The translations under genes were made by a program, and so were the position numbers. Shown piece by piece: positions 37,452 through 49,178 of a DNA stretch of 64,000 bases (positions are counted from its first letter, which is position 1; each line of letters begins with the position of its first letter). The notes beneath the pieces were generated by a model. It saw only the letters and a list, made by a program, of their open reading frames with translations. It searched no databases and was not told the origin of the DNA. This stretch comes from Coptis chinensis (taxonomy: Eukaryota; Streptophyta; Magnoliopsida; Ranunculales; Ranunculaceae). Location: positions 65,151,501 to 65,215,500 of the forward strand of contig CM027381.1 of the NCBI GenBank assembly GCA_015680905.1. Direction: 5' to 3'.

Positions 37452-40400
37452 CACTACAAAAAAAGGGTCTCTTTGTGTCTCTTATATCCACAAGTGACAT
37501 TAATTTTCTTAAGACTGGAGGAACAAAGGAGTTGACATGTCATTTTTTCAATAAGCGACACAAGAAGAACTTTCTCATGTCACTTTTGTATTAACTGGAA
37601 GGAGAAGCAAATTTGTTGTGTCAGTTTTGGGCCATGTGCCCTTCAATCCAATCTAGAAAAAACAATAAGCGACACATCATATGAAAAAAAAAGCCCAGTA
37701 CAAAATAACCCACAAAAACTGAATAGTCAGTGTTTATCCAAGGTAGAAACCCAGAATCGCTTCTTCTCCTTCTCCAATGAACACGCGATACCTCGGGCAC
37801 GAATTAGAAAAAATTGGAAACCCCCACTCTCACTATCCAACTCGTCTCAACAATTTTGCTTGAAATTACTGAGCGAAAATCATCTAAGAAGGTCAGTTTT
37901 GAATTTTTAAGTTTCAATTTTGCATTGTTAATTTAGGTTAATTGCTTCTCTTCATCAAATTGAAACTGTGCTAAAATTTTGAATCTATTCAATTCAGTTG
38001 GCATGTATTTTTTGCTAGTGGCTGGTTGTACCAATTATTGTGCTTCTCAGGTCAGTTATTATATGGCGCCCGTGTATAATCCATCTTCTAAGTTAGACTG
38101 AACTTGTGTGTTTGCCAGTGAATAGATTTACTTCCTCTACCTATATAGTACTTAATCTATGTGAGTGGATTATGGTACCAACAACTGTGAGGTGAAATTT
38201 GTTTATTATTGAATATAAACTATTCAGTGTCAAACTCTGGACTTAAATTCTTCTTTTACTTTTAGACTATAATAGTCCTTCAGTTGTTTTTATCAATAAT
38301 AATATCTAATTTGTACCTAATCCTAGAGTGGACATAAATATTAAAGCTTTAATAAGATGGCGGGAATTTGTACTTGATGGACAGTTGGTATGTTGAACCT
38401 CAAACCAGACCACATGTATACTTTGTTGTAGGAATCTAATGTTGGTATAAGAAGCCAAAAAGGGGAAACTTATGAGAGTGGTTGGTCATGAGCATGATGG
38501 GCCTTAGTACAGGGCATTGGTTTAGATGTTTAAGTTGGCAAAGGTACAATGACATTGAGATAGACGAGTGTCATATATTTGGTTACCTGTAATTCGTTTT
38601 CTTCATGCATTATCATTTACCTTGCCCCCTAGTGTTGCTGATTATCGTCATGGCCGGTCATGTACAACTAAGTGTTGGAAACTTGAATTGCTACTCGTTG
38701 GTTGCCAAAGTTGACAATGCAGTGTAGTACCATCTGCTTGTCATGATTTCTTGTGTACATATTAAGTATTTTCACCAACTACATGTACTGATAATATGAA
38801 ATTTTTAACAATATCAGTGGATTACTCTCTTAGTTTGAAAGACAAAACGAAATGATCGTGTTAGAAGTTGAGTGTGTCACTACTAAGAATGTTTGATTGT
38901 TTTAACTTCAAAACAGACTCTAAACTCAAATATGTAATTTGTTGATGCTTAAATATTTTGCATGTTGTGTGTTTATTTTTTTATTGTATGCTTAGAAGGT
39001 TTGCATGTTGGGAGCTATATATGCTTGTTTTGTATTTAGGTTTCTAATCCATTCTTGTAGTTTAAGTTGATATAGGAAAGTCATTTAAAGCTTTAGATTC
39101 GTTAGTAAGTTGATTAAGATGTGGAAGTTTCAATGGTAGACTAATTGCTTGTGTAATAATCTAGAAGTTAGTTAAGGACATTTCTCCAATTTTATACATA
39201 TGATTAGGGCTATTGTAGTAATTTTATTTTTTTTAACGATAGCTAGTTTATTTTAGAATTTAAGCGGTGATTTTTAAAAGGTCTTGTAGATATGTGTAAC
39301 TTTCTCTCACGTGTGTATCGGATATATTACTTTCATATTGTTGGAATAGCCAAGTGTATGATGTTAAGTTGTTTTCATATTTGATGCTGCTTAATTACAT
39401 AAGATTAGATGTGCCATAACCTTATGATAGCTAGTCGGCTTTGGCATGTTACTATCAGGAGGTGGACTTGAGCCCACTAACTCTTTTGATCAGAGAATAT
39501 ACACCTATTCTTTTGTAAAGGTGGCATGTATGCCATGTATGCCACCTTTTACTTGTTTTATAATTCTTGGTTTTGGATAGAGAAGAAAGGGGGAGACCAG
39601 ATGGAAATTCTGCAAAGGAAGTTTTTCATTTCTTGAGCGAGCTAGTTAGTTATATGTAGTGCTGGTTAAATTTGAATAAAGGGTCGATAAGGGGTGCTTG
39701 TTCCTTCTCTTATTACATACATACATGAGATTAATTTATTTCATAATTGAAGTATATGAAGGACTCACTTTACCCGATGGGCAGCAAGACTTATCTCCTT
39801 CATGGATGTGATGAGCTAACTTGATTAGCTTAGTTTAACGATCTCATTCCTTTTGATATTTCTAATAAAGTTCAATATGGTTTTTGAACTTCCTTTTGAT
39901 TGGCTGGTAGATCAACTCATATATATCTGATCACGGCATATGCAATTACATCAAGTGGCTATTATTTGCTCCTTTCCATTCTTTAATATTTGAACTTGTG
40001 GCATATTCATTCAGTACGCATGATAGTTTCCAACTTTATAATTCAAGGGTAAATCAGGACTTATGTGCCGACACTTTGCAAACTCAACTGGGTTATTAAC
40101 CATGACTCATATGAGATGTTGAAAAGAATTATTAGTAAGAAGTATTAGGTTTACGGTTAATTGTACCGAAGGAACAGTTGATAAGAAAGTGGGCTTTATC
40201 TTGTTTTGCATTGGTGGTGACTTATTTAAGCTTAGAAAGTTAAGGAAGCTTACCGCTAGAATTGGAAGAAGAGTGCTGGTCGTGCTCTTGATTTTATAAA
40301 ATTCTAGCCAGCTCAGACTTCCTTTCTGGTTAATTAGGACTTAGGAGCTTAACTTCCTAGGTTATGCTTGTTGAGTGGGGATGAGTTATTGGTCATTTTA

Positions 40401-41545
40401 ATGATGTAGTAGTTTCCGATCCTTTGTTGCACTCAATGTTTTGTTCTTCTTGGAGACTTCTATATCTGCTTTGAGTGGCCTTAATCATTCTTTGCAGCAC
40501 CAAGGGGGGTTTCTATCTTGTTGATATGGCACTGGCTACAACCCACCCATTCACAGTGAAAGTCATTACCTCATTAGAACTTATGTGAAGAGTTCAGCTG
40601 AGCCCTTGTTACTTCTGATGGCACCCAATTACTGCTTTGTTCTAGGGCTTGTAAATCTGACTTGTGTGCATAGGTGTCACATAAAGGGGATTTGATATGC
40701 ACATATACCTTTTCTTGGGTGGAAATCTAAACATGCCGTTAGTTGATTTAGAGTATCTCTTATTACTTGGGTATTGATAGTCCTATTGTTATTTTGTTTG
40801 TAGGTCAATGACGAACACAAACGGAGATGTGAAGGTCTTTTGTCAAGTGCAACTTAACAAGCTATGTTGATTTTGGTTTCAGTGGGCCTATTATGAAATT
40901 GTTTTGGTTGATGCTGTTAAAGAACGACTATGGAAATTGTCTTTTTTTTGGATGTACAGTTGTTTCAATGAACGAGTTCTTTAATGTGAATGGTTATCGG
41001 TTATTGCAATTTAATGAAATGATTCTTATTGGATGTTGCTACCATTATTGTAATGAAGAATTTTACTAAATGTTTAGGACTGGTATTATGATACATACAG
41101 GTTCAATATCATATTCAAGGTGGCAGGGTTAGGTTTATTGCTAATATAATCAACAATCTGCATTGTTATTTTGTCTTTTTTCATTTAAAAAGGGTTGTTA
41201 TCTCGTTTCTAGCCAAACCGTCACAACTGATGACTAGTTGTGTCACTTTTTCATACCAAAGCAGCATTCAGATCCTAATATCTAAAAAGTGACACAACAA
41301 AATTAGCTTCTGGTGACGCTTTCACAATGTGTGTGTCGTTTACTACGTCGAAGTGACACATATAAGAATTATTTTGTGTCACGTTTACACAAGAAACTGA
41401 CATATCAAATACATTTCTTAAGACACTTTTGCCAACTTTTAGTGACACCAGCAGATAAGACGCTTTTATGTAAGTCCTAAAACCGATACAAATCAGTTTT
41501 TAAGACATTTTAAAAGTGACTCGGAATGCCCTTTTTTTTGTAGTG
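37452..41545. mobile_element. Second CACTA-type element, 4.1 kb, non-autonomous
   Basis: Ends CACTACAAAAAAAGGG (37,452) and CCCTTTTTTTTGTAGTG (41,545). Subterminal words of the AAGTGACACA/TGTGTCACTT type recur about six times near each end (37,490-37,680 and 41,230-41,500). No ORF of useful length lies inside and no transposase is recognisable. A possible first exon with donor (ATCTAAGAAG|GTCAGT near 37,890) and a short ORF MTNTNGDVKVFCQVQL (about 40,806) may be captured host pieces but are not identified. The 3-bp flanks differ (GGC left, ATA right). Either the site changed after insertion or the two ends do not belong to one event. Confidence 0.75.
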
Positions 41546-42830
41546 ATAATAAAAAAAGGGATATGCCACCATGTCCTTCGTAGATATATGTTTGAGTACT
41601 ACTTTTTTTATGCACAACCATATCACGAATGTAGTGGTAACGAATGTCTATGTGTTTGGATTTTCCATGGTATTTAGGATCTTTAGCGAATGCTAATGCT
41701 GCCATGTTATCACAAAACACTGTGACAGGGCCTTTGGCATTATGCACTACATTTAGTCGCTTAAAGATTCTTCTTAACCAAACTGCTTCCTGAACAGCAG
41801 CACAACAAGTAACATATTCGGACTCCATCGTGGACAATACAATGTAGGCTTGTTTCTTACTACTCCAAGAAATAGCACCTCCTGAAAGCAAGAAAGTATA
41901 GCTTGACGTGGATCTACGCTCATCCAAGTCACTAGCCCAATCAGCATCACTGTACCTATGAAGGTTTGCTCTTGCTCCCCGATAGCAAAGCATATAGTCT
42001 GAAGTCCCACGAAGGTATCTAGGAATCCTTTTCACTGCCTGCCAATGAGCATGTCCAGGATTACTCTGAAAACGGCTCACTAATCCTATTGCAAAACAAA
42101 TGTCTGGTCGAGTACACATCATAGCATACATCAGACTCCCAATTGCATTTGCATAGGGCACATTAGCCATTTGCTCCTTCTCTGCTTCTGTCTTAGGGCA
42201 AAGACCAAGATGTAAAATATGACCCTTTTGGACAGGAGTATCACTAGGTTTGCAATTTTGCATTCGGAATTGTTCAAAAATTTTCTTAATATAAGTCTCT
42301 TGAGATAAGCCAAGTAACCTCTTAGAACGATCTTGGGTAATCTTTACCCCCAATACAAAATGTGCCTCGCCCATGTCCTTCATATCAAAATTAGAGGACA
42401 ACCACTTTTGAGTGGTAATGATCAACTCCTTATCATTTCCAACCAACAAAATGTCATCAACATATAATGACAGTACAAGAAAACTCTTATCAGATCGTTT
42501 GGCATACACACAATGATCCTCCTCAATCATCTCAAACCCATACGAAGTAATGGCTCGATGAAACTTAAGGTACCATTGTCTGGATAACTACTTTAATCCA
42601 TAGATAGACTTTTTGAGCTTGCATACTTTGCGCTCTTGTCCTTTTACCTCAAAGCCTTTGGGCTGATCTATATAAATTTCTTCATTTAGATCCCCATTAA
42701 GAAACATTGTCTTAACATCCATCTGATAGAGTTATAAGTCAAAATGTACAACAAGTGCTAAAATGAAGCGAATTGAGGTAAATCTCATGTTTTCACCAGC
42801 CAAGTCTTAATAAATTAATCTCTCTAGTTG
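41546..42830 (-). mobile_element. Ty1/copia remnant (Tork/Tnt1-like), reverse transcriptase-RNase H part
   Basis: Minus-strand fossil that abuts the CACTA end. It shows LYVDDILLVGND, NFDMKDMGEAHFVLGVKI, YADAIG-type and RYSDADWASDLDERRSTS blocks, then SSKKQAYIVLSTMESEY and HIDIRYHYIRDMVVHK. An earlier part at 42,560-42,730 gives [18 protein letters not shown]. The wording is that of the Tnt1/Tork group. No LTR found. Broken and incomplete. Confidence 0.88.
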
Positions 42831-43549
42831 GAGGAGATGAAGCCGGTGCTTAGGGTTCGGTGACTCTTTTGGTTCATAGTGTTCTCCAATCAGGTTAATT
42901 ATTTATGTTTTTAGTTATTAGATAGTCTCATTGCCCACACCAGGGGATGGAAGTATAAAATAGGGTTTATGTTTTGCAATTTAATATCATGCCAGTGTTC
43001 TTTACTTTTCTTCTAGTAGTGTAGTTCATTAGGGTTAGGGAAGTATTATTTGTACGTGTTTGCCTTACGTGGTGATTCATTGAATGGCTGCCTAATTGGG
43101 AAGTACTCCTTGATGTTGCTCTCGGTAATACATTGAATGGCTATCCGAGCTTACATAAAAGGAAAGAAGATACTAGTAGCATAAACATATGATCAACCTT
43201 GAGTAGAAATAATTGTTAACAATGTTTCATCCAAGAGGGCATCAACATTCATTTGATTGCCTAATTGTAGTCTCCTTGTGAGAACAACCATGGAGCAAAA
43301 GGTCACGAATCAAAGGTATTGGTGGATTCAATTCTCTTAAATTCCCTCTCATATATTCGTAATAGTTTAAGTTTAGTTTAGTTTAATTCACAATCTCTAC
43401 AACCATTGTTTTTAATCTCTCATACCTTCATAATCTAGTACAACTTAGAAGTGGAACGATATCTTACTTATCCACCTTTACTCATAGAGGGATAATTTGG
43501 TTTTGGTTTAGTGTGGTTTTAGACCAACGACATCCATCATCCATATATT
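42831..43549. other. No gene; possible diverged Athila LTR remains
   Basis: AT-rich sequence. GGTGGATTCAATTCTC (43,320) and AGAAGTGGAACGATATCTTA (43,448) resemble the GGTGGAATCAATCCCC and GGAGTGGAACGAACTTTCTA landmarks of the Athila-type LTRs in this window, in the same order. The match is weak and no ends were found. Confidence 0.3.
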
Positions 43550-44460
43550 CACTCCATTCGCATCTACATTCACAAATAAAACCATATGGTCAGGACCCCA
43601 TAAGTCTGAAACAATTAATCTTAAAGGTTTATTATATAAGGTGGAACCGGAAGGAAAAAAAAGTTTTCAACTCTTTCTAACATGATATGAATGACAAAAT
43701 GTAATTAAACAACTTGCTAGACACTGGTAAATTAAAGAGCTAGACTTAACAATTTTATTGACTGTCCTAATCATAGAGTGTTCTAAACGTTGATGCCAAA
43801 GCGGAAGAGACATAGAGAGGGGGCTGAAGGAGATGAAATCGGGTTTCGCAAATCACAAGCATGATCAAAACTGTAAAGACCTCTCCTATTCTGGCCTTGT
43901 AGAAGCACCTTCACAACAAAAACATTTGGGTGAAATTCAAAGAACACATAATTAGGGTTAGTTAGACTTACCCCCATTACTAGTTGCAATTAGTGTTACC
44001 CCCCATTAGTGATACCCCCTCAAAATATTTTTGAAAATGGGGATAACACTAATTGCAACTATTAATGGGGGGGGACTAGGAAACTGAAAGAAGATTTGCA
44101 GATATATTTGGAACATGATAAAGTTTATTTAAATGGAATTTTATGGAGTTATAAGTAAAAGAGGTAGTACCAATGTTTGCAATGGGAAGGTTTGTACCAT
44201 TACCTACTCGAACTTGGTCAGGACCATCATACTCTGTAGGGAGATGGAGATTATTGAAGTATGAGTTGAGATGATTCGTAGCTTCTGTATATATATGGTA
44301 TCCATTCTCCATTTGCAATAGATCAAGGTGCAGCAGCATATGCTACTGAGTTAGAAGAGGAGGATTGAAACTTCTTGTCAAAATGATGCCAACAATCAAG
44401 GGCATGCAACATAATTTCGCCTACCACACATTTGGCATAGGCTAGTTTGCATTTTGCACA
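43550..44460 (-). mobile_element. Ty1/copia remnant, gag zinc knuckle to integrase start
   Basis: Minus-strand fossil. From the right: a zinc-knuckle tail (HALDCWHHFDKKFQ), then EATNHLNSYFNNLHLPTEYD (protease) with LYHVPNISANLLSVS, then FEFHPNVFVVKVLL and WHQRLEHS (GAG-pre-integrase), then DLWGPDHMVLF (integrase start). A 104-bp palindrome interrupts it near 43,971-44,074. At 44,461 it is cut by the LTR of another copia element. Broken. Confidence 0.8.
43971..44074. repeat. Small palindromic insertion (MITE-like foldback), about 104 bp
   Basis: Arms CCCCCATTACTAGTTGCAAT.. and ..ATTGCAACTATTAATGGGGG pair over about 36 bases with a short loop. It separates LLSVS from LTNPNYVFFEF-type coding of the copia remnant. 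Flanking copies are short (AGTC) and not decisive. The superfamily is unknown. Confidence 0.6.
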
Positions 44461-44649
44461 TGTTGAGGATGATTATGAGATTGGTTGATATATCCCTAAC
44501 TATGAACACAATATCAGCGAACACAACATAGTATTTGACTAAAAACAGAGGGAGAAGAGAAAGATCAGAACTCTATGTGATTTGGTGTGTCTCTTTCTCT
44601 CCAAATTCATCCACTATTTATAGGTGAGTGGTGCATTTTCGAAACAACA

Positions 44650-44853
44650 CAGTGACTCTTGGGAAAAAGTAAGCAACTCTTTGAAAAGTCACATGTTTTG
44701 AAAGGACACACCATTTCGGCATAAAGCACTGTTTCGAACCAGTGCCTATTTCGAAAGGTCACACCTTTTCGACATGATGCACTGTTTCGAGCCAGTGCAC
44801 ATTTCGAAAGGTCGCACCTTTTTGGCATAATGTACTGTTTCGAACTAGTGCAC
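44650..44853. repeat. Tandem repeat, about 53-bp unit, 3 to 4 copies
   Basis: Units of the form ATTTCGAAAGGTCACACCTT..GCACTGTTTCGAACCAGTGC follow one another, with a final partial unit after the nested solo LTR (46,368-46,420). It lies in the copia LTR downstream of its TATA-like box, in the part likely transcribed. Confidence 0.75.
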
Positions 44854-46362
44854 TGATAAGCACCCAAAACTGTATTATAAAAACCTGTAGAGACATAACA
44901 TTTCGGTCAATTTTGTGCTTAATAATCATGAAATAATCGCATCTTCGTGCTTTTTGCAGGTTGGAGCAACTAATGTAAAAATTATGATAAAGCCAGCATT
45001 TAAGCACGGAATAGGGAGTATACACATGCCTTCCGATCAAGCCCATGTGAAGCCCAACAAATTCGGACTAAAGCCCAAAGACTCAAATAGTACAGAATCC
45101 AATCAGAAACGGGATTACATGCACAGAAGCATCAAACTTCCGAAGCTCATATCTCTTGAACCAGGACTCCGAATGCGACGAGTGAGCTGCTCCGACGATC
45201 AGTGCGATGAACTCTACAAATAGGCGGGAAGTTGTAAAATGCCAAAAGACCGGACTGCCAATCGGACCTTTGACGCGGACCCACTAGGGGCCCATAAGAT
45301 TTGATGAGTCATCATGCAAGTCAAGACAAAGGTGCAAATAATTGGTGCAATTTTGACACCTTGCATGAAGTTAATGAGTTAGTTGGATTTAGGTGATGAT
45401 TATCTAAAAAAATGAAAGGTGTCAAATGGGAGTTAGTTGTGGATAAGTGAGAAATAAATGAGAGGAAAGTGTTTCACGTGGGAGAAGAGAAAAAGGCTCT
45501 CTTATGTAAAGGGGGGCTGATTTTGGGAGTTGGAGGCTTTTACTTCTTTGACTTTTACTTTTCATTTACATCCATGTCTTTAATTTTGTTTTTTTAGTTC
45601 TTAGTTTTTAGAGAAAAGCTTGTAACTTGTTAATGGGGGAACTCTCTCTAGTTTTTAATAAACTCTTCTTCATTTAGGTAAACAGGTTGTAGTTTTCTTG
45701 TTTCATTCTCTTTCTTTTTCATTTCACATATCTTCTTGTAGTTTAATTCAATCCTAGGATCATGAGCTAAAACTCTCTCAAGGGGAGGGTTAATGATGCT
45801 CATGTGAGAATCATGCTACAAATTTAGGATTCCAAAATCACTACTTAAAAGACTTAGGTTCTATTTTTCATCCCCGTCCCAAAATGACGAGATTGACAAT
45901 TATCTGATCAATTGTTGTAAAGTAGAACTAGGAGTTGGAATGATATTTCAGAGATGAAATATCATTTCAATTCTACATGCTAGCATGATATGTTTAGAGA
46001 TAGGTATATTATGTTAGAGATTTGAGATGGTAGTGACCTGTTTCTAAAAGACTTGTAGCTAGGCCTTGCATGAGTAGGATTAATCCTTCCCTATCTCTCT
46101 CTCTTTCATTTAACTATAAACAAACTTACAAATTTTAGATAACTTGTGTAAAAAAATCTATCTATAAAATCCTTCTCACTTAGTTCTCCAAAGTGTAGAT
46201 TCCAGTTGTGATCATTTAAATTCTTGTCTTAGAAGTTGGAACGAAATCCCTACTCGAACTAGACTGACATTCTCAAAGAAAAAAAAAAATGTGAGTAAGG
46301 AATTATTGAGTTTTAGCACGTAGTAAGTCAACTTCTAAAAACACTGAAAAGTGCAAAGATCA
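44854..46362 (+). mobile_element. Solo LTR of an Athila-type element
   Basis: Starts TGATAAGCACCCAAAACTGT and ends AAAGATCA. It is flanked by a perfect 5-bp duplication TGCAC (44,849-44,853 and 46,363-46,367). It shares the TGATAAG start and a GTTGGAACGAA-type landmark near the end with the other Athila LTRs here, but is clearly a different family. A solo LTR with matching duplications means the body was lost by recombination between its LTRs. Confidence 0.88.
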
Positions 46363-46497
46363 TGCACCTTTTCAAAAGGTTTTTCTCACTTTACGTACTG
46401 TTTCAAGAGAAACCCATTTCATCTCAAGTGGGGTAACTTGGGAGACAAATTACTCATTCATATCTCAATGGATTTGTGCAAATCCATTTTTCTAACA

Positions 46498-46906
46498 ATC
46501 CCCCACATGAATAAAAATTTGGCTTCTTCTATCATAAACATCGGATTTTTGTTCTATTACAAATGAAAAGATACCGCATCAGGTCAAGTAGCATGGGAGG
46601 CCTTGAATTTGCCTTAGTGAAAGGCGATCGAATTTAACTACACGATCAGTAGACTTCAATTAATGTCCTTGAACTGTTAGCCGTTTGTATAAACCTAGAC
46701 AATCATCTTCACACAGTACCTTCTCGAATACTATTGGTTCTTACGTTTGTGTTCATTTTGGCCTTAAACACTTCTTGATTTCAGAGAGTGCTTTTGAGAC
46801 ATTTGTCTTAAAATTCTCATAGAAGCGACCCCATTTCACTCTCACATAGGTGATTTCTATAAAGAGTATTCTGCAATACTCCACTTGGATAATATAACTT
46901 TTCAAG
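46498..46906 (-). mobile_element. 3' untranslated part of the copia element of the preceding LTR
   Basis: Begins with the polypurine-tract complement and continues with noncoding sequence arranged like that next to the 3' LTR of the 5.4-kb copia (23,828-24,400): 'CTTCACACAGTACC', 'TTGTGTTCATTTTGGCC'. The rest of the element is displaced by the outer Athila-like insertion and is not in the window. Confidence 0.45.
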
Positions 46907-48247
46907 TGATAAGAGCCCAAAAATGTAGTTTTAACCCCTTAACAATATTGCTTTTAGACCAATTATGTGATTAATAAATAAGAGTTAGTACTTTTTACGT
47001 GTTTTTATGTATTTCAGGCATTGGAGTCAATTGTGTGCAGAAATGTGTCCCTTTTGCGAGATAAAGGAGCAAATATTGGTTGCTAAGAAGTTCTATGATT
47101 AAAGGCCAAGATTCAAGGAGAAAAAACCTTTTTAAAGCCCGGTCAAAACTGAAAAGTCAAAGTCAACGCGGACAAAAATAGCGCACAAAAGTCAATAGAA
47201 CTCCCGCAGGCCGTAGCTTTGGACTCAGACCTCAGAATTGAGCCTACCATATTTCAAAACGACCGACTCGGAATGAACTTTCTAATAGTCTAGGCCTTGA
47301 TCCAATCGGAAGAGTAGAAGTAGATGAAAAGACTATTGAAGCCATTTCCAATAGAAAACCCCTTTGTAAACTGAAGTAACGATGTTTTGGGCTCGATTTT
47401 ATGGCCCAAAACATGGCTCCAAAGCCCATGCACGATTTTGTAGGCCTAGACCTCTTATATATAAAGAGGACTAAGACATAACTCCAGATATATAGTTAGT
47501 TATCCATAAATTTAGATTAGACTTAATTAATTAGTCAGTACTTAGTTTTTAATACAGTTTTGAATCATTAGACTCTTTCAATTAGATTAATAAAGTAATT
47601 ATTATTCTTTCAATAATGTCTTGTTCTTATTGTTCTTATTCTATGAATGATAGTTTGATGAATCGAAGCTAAAACCTCAATTAGAGGGGTTTGAAGAAAC
47701 TTCGATGAAAACTTGATTGTGTTAGCGTAGAAATAGTTGTAATAATCTATTCCACTCTAGAAAGTAATTAGTTCACCATGAGAATGGATTTAATTGCTTC
47801 ATATGCTAATTATTAGTTGGTAGATATTGCCATGAATAATTAGGGATTAGAAATACCCAAGCTTACGTAAAAACGTAAAGATTAGGATTACAACAAATTC
47901 TATGCTAGTTTATTAAGTTGAATTCAAGGTATAATCAAATTCCCCTAATTCCTTCCCATATTCACATCGTAGTATTGAATTGCCGTAGTTTAAATTATAA
48001 CATCAAAATTAGTTAAATTACCGTCTTAGCATAATTTCATTTCATTACTCGCATCGATTTTGTTAGAATTACATAAACTAGGAAACGTTACATCTAAACG
48101 AGCTACGAGTGGAACGAATTCTCTACTCCAATTATATTCTGATTCACGAGAGTAGAACTTTGATCAATAGTGTAAACATCATTTAGTTTTACTTATTCAT
48201 AGCACAACTAGTTAAGAGTAGGTAAAACTTTAGTTTTATAATTATCA
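46907..48247 (+). repeat. 5' LTR of the outer Athila-like element
   Basis: TGATAAGAGCCCAAAAATGT to AATTATCA, 1,341 bp. Shorter than LTRs of the inner element and about as different from them as from the first element's, so the copies belong to subfamilies. Confidence 0.88.
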
Positions 48248-48620
48248 AATGGCACCGTTGCCATCTTAGTTTTGTTTAGTTTCATTTCCTTTAGTAACTA
48301 GTTTCATTTACTCCAATTATATTTTGATTCACGAGAGTAGAACTTTGATCAATAGTGTAAACATTATTTAGTTTTACTTATTCATAACATAACTAGTTAA
48401 GAGTAGGTAAAACTTTAGTTTTATAATTATCAAAATGGCGTCGCTGCCATCTTAGTTTTGTTTAGTTTCATAGCATAACTAGTTAAAAGTAGAACTTTGA
48501 TCAATAGTGTAAACATCATTTAGTTTTACTTATTCATAGCATAACTAGTTAATAGCAGGTAAAACTTTAATTTATAATTATCAAATAGTGCCACTGCCAA
48601 CTTAGTTTTGTTTAGTTAAT
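48080..48620 (+). repeat. Triplicated LTR end plus primer site in the outer element's leader
   Basis: The stretch CGAGAGTAGAACTTTGATCA .. TAATTATCAAA, followed by a primer-site-like sequence, occurs three times. The primer-site-like cores are at 48,250 (TGGCACCGTTGCC), 48,436 (TGGCGTCGCTGCC) and about 48,587 (AGTGCCACTGCC), spaced by 186 and about 151 bases and each followed by ATCTTAG or AACTTAG and TTTTGTTTAG. Confidence 0.85.
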
Positions 48621-48689
48621 CTTACCAAGTTTGGTTATAATTGTGTTTGTTTGGCTCAGAAACTAATTTTTTTTGCAGGAATACAAAGA

Positions 48690-48870
48690 GTGTGCCCCAC
48701 TCTAAAGTGCCTGGACATCGTCCAAGGCAAGAGCGCGCCCTGCGCCCATTTCAGACCAATTTGAAGCACGCCCCACGCCAGAGTGCCTAGATATCGTCCA
48801 AGGCAAGAGCGCGCCTCGTGCCCTGCTTAGGCTAATTCCAAGCGCGCCACGCGCCCTCTTCTGAATAAGC
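48690..48870 (+). repeat. GC-rich repeat, about 62-bp unit, in the gag leader
   Basis: Two copies of GTGCCTGGACATCGTCCAAG followed by GCAAGAGCGCGCC, plus a third partial (AGCGCGCCACGCGCCC). Unusually GC-rich for the window. A related array precedes ORF Y at 61,925-62,135. Confidence 0.8.
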
Positions 48871-49178
48871 CCGATTTCACAGGTTAGTTCAAACTTTCAT
48901 TTGTTCAAGTTATTAAGTGTGCTATCTTCGTGAATACACTGAAATCGCGTATACAAGACGCTATTCAAACGCGTATCAAGGAGACATTCATGTACTCCTT
49001 CCACTCCTCGCCTCTCCTGCTAGAGGATTTATTCTAGCATATCAGGGTTGTTTTCACTGTTGTCGTGTTTTTTTAACATTGGACTTAGCCTTGCATGATA
49101 TTAAGGTCAGGTAAGGAAAAAACGTTTAACGTAATCTATCGTGAACGTCAATGCACACACATATCTACACCTAAATCA

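Larger units (their letters stand above)
44461..46497 (-). repeat. LTR of a further copia element, split by a solo Athila-type LTR
   Basis: Bounded by TGTTGAGGATG (44,461) and TTTCTAACA (46,497). Without the nested 1.5-kb insertion it is about 523 bp. The plus-strand text after it, ATCCCCCACATGAAT, is the complement of a copia polypurine tract, so this is a 3' LTR on the minus strand. A TATA-like box (CTATAAATAG in element direction) lies near 44,614-44,623. The element's body continues right to 46,906, where the outer Athila-like element enters. Confidence 0.7.

Noticed and set aside
44607-45223. ORFs at 44,607-45,223 on both strands
   Set aside because: They read through the tandem repeat and the solo LTR; no coding signal.
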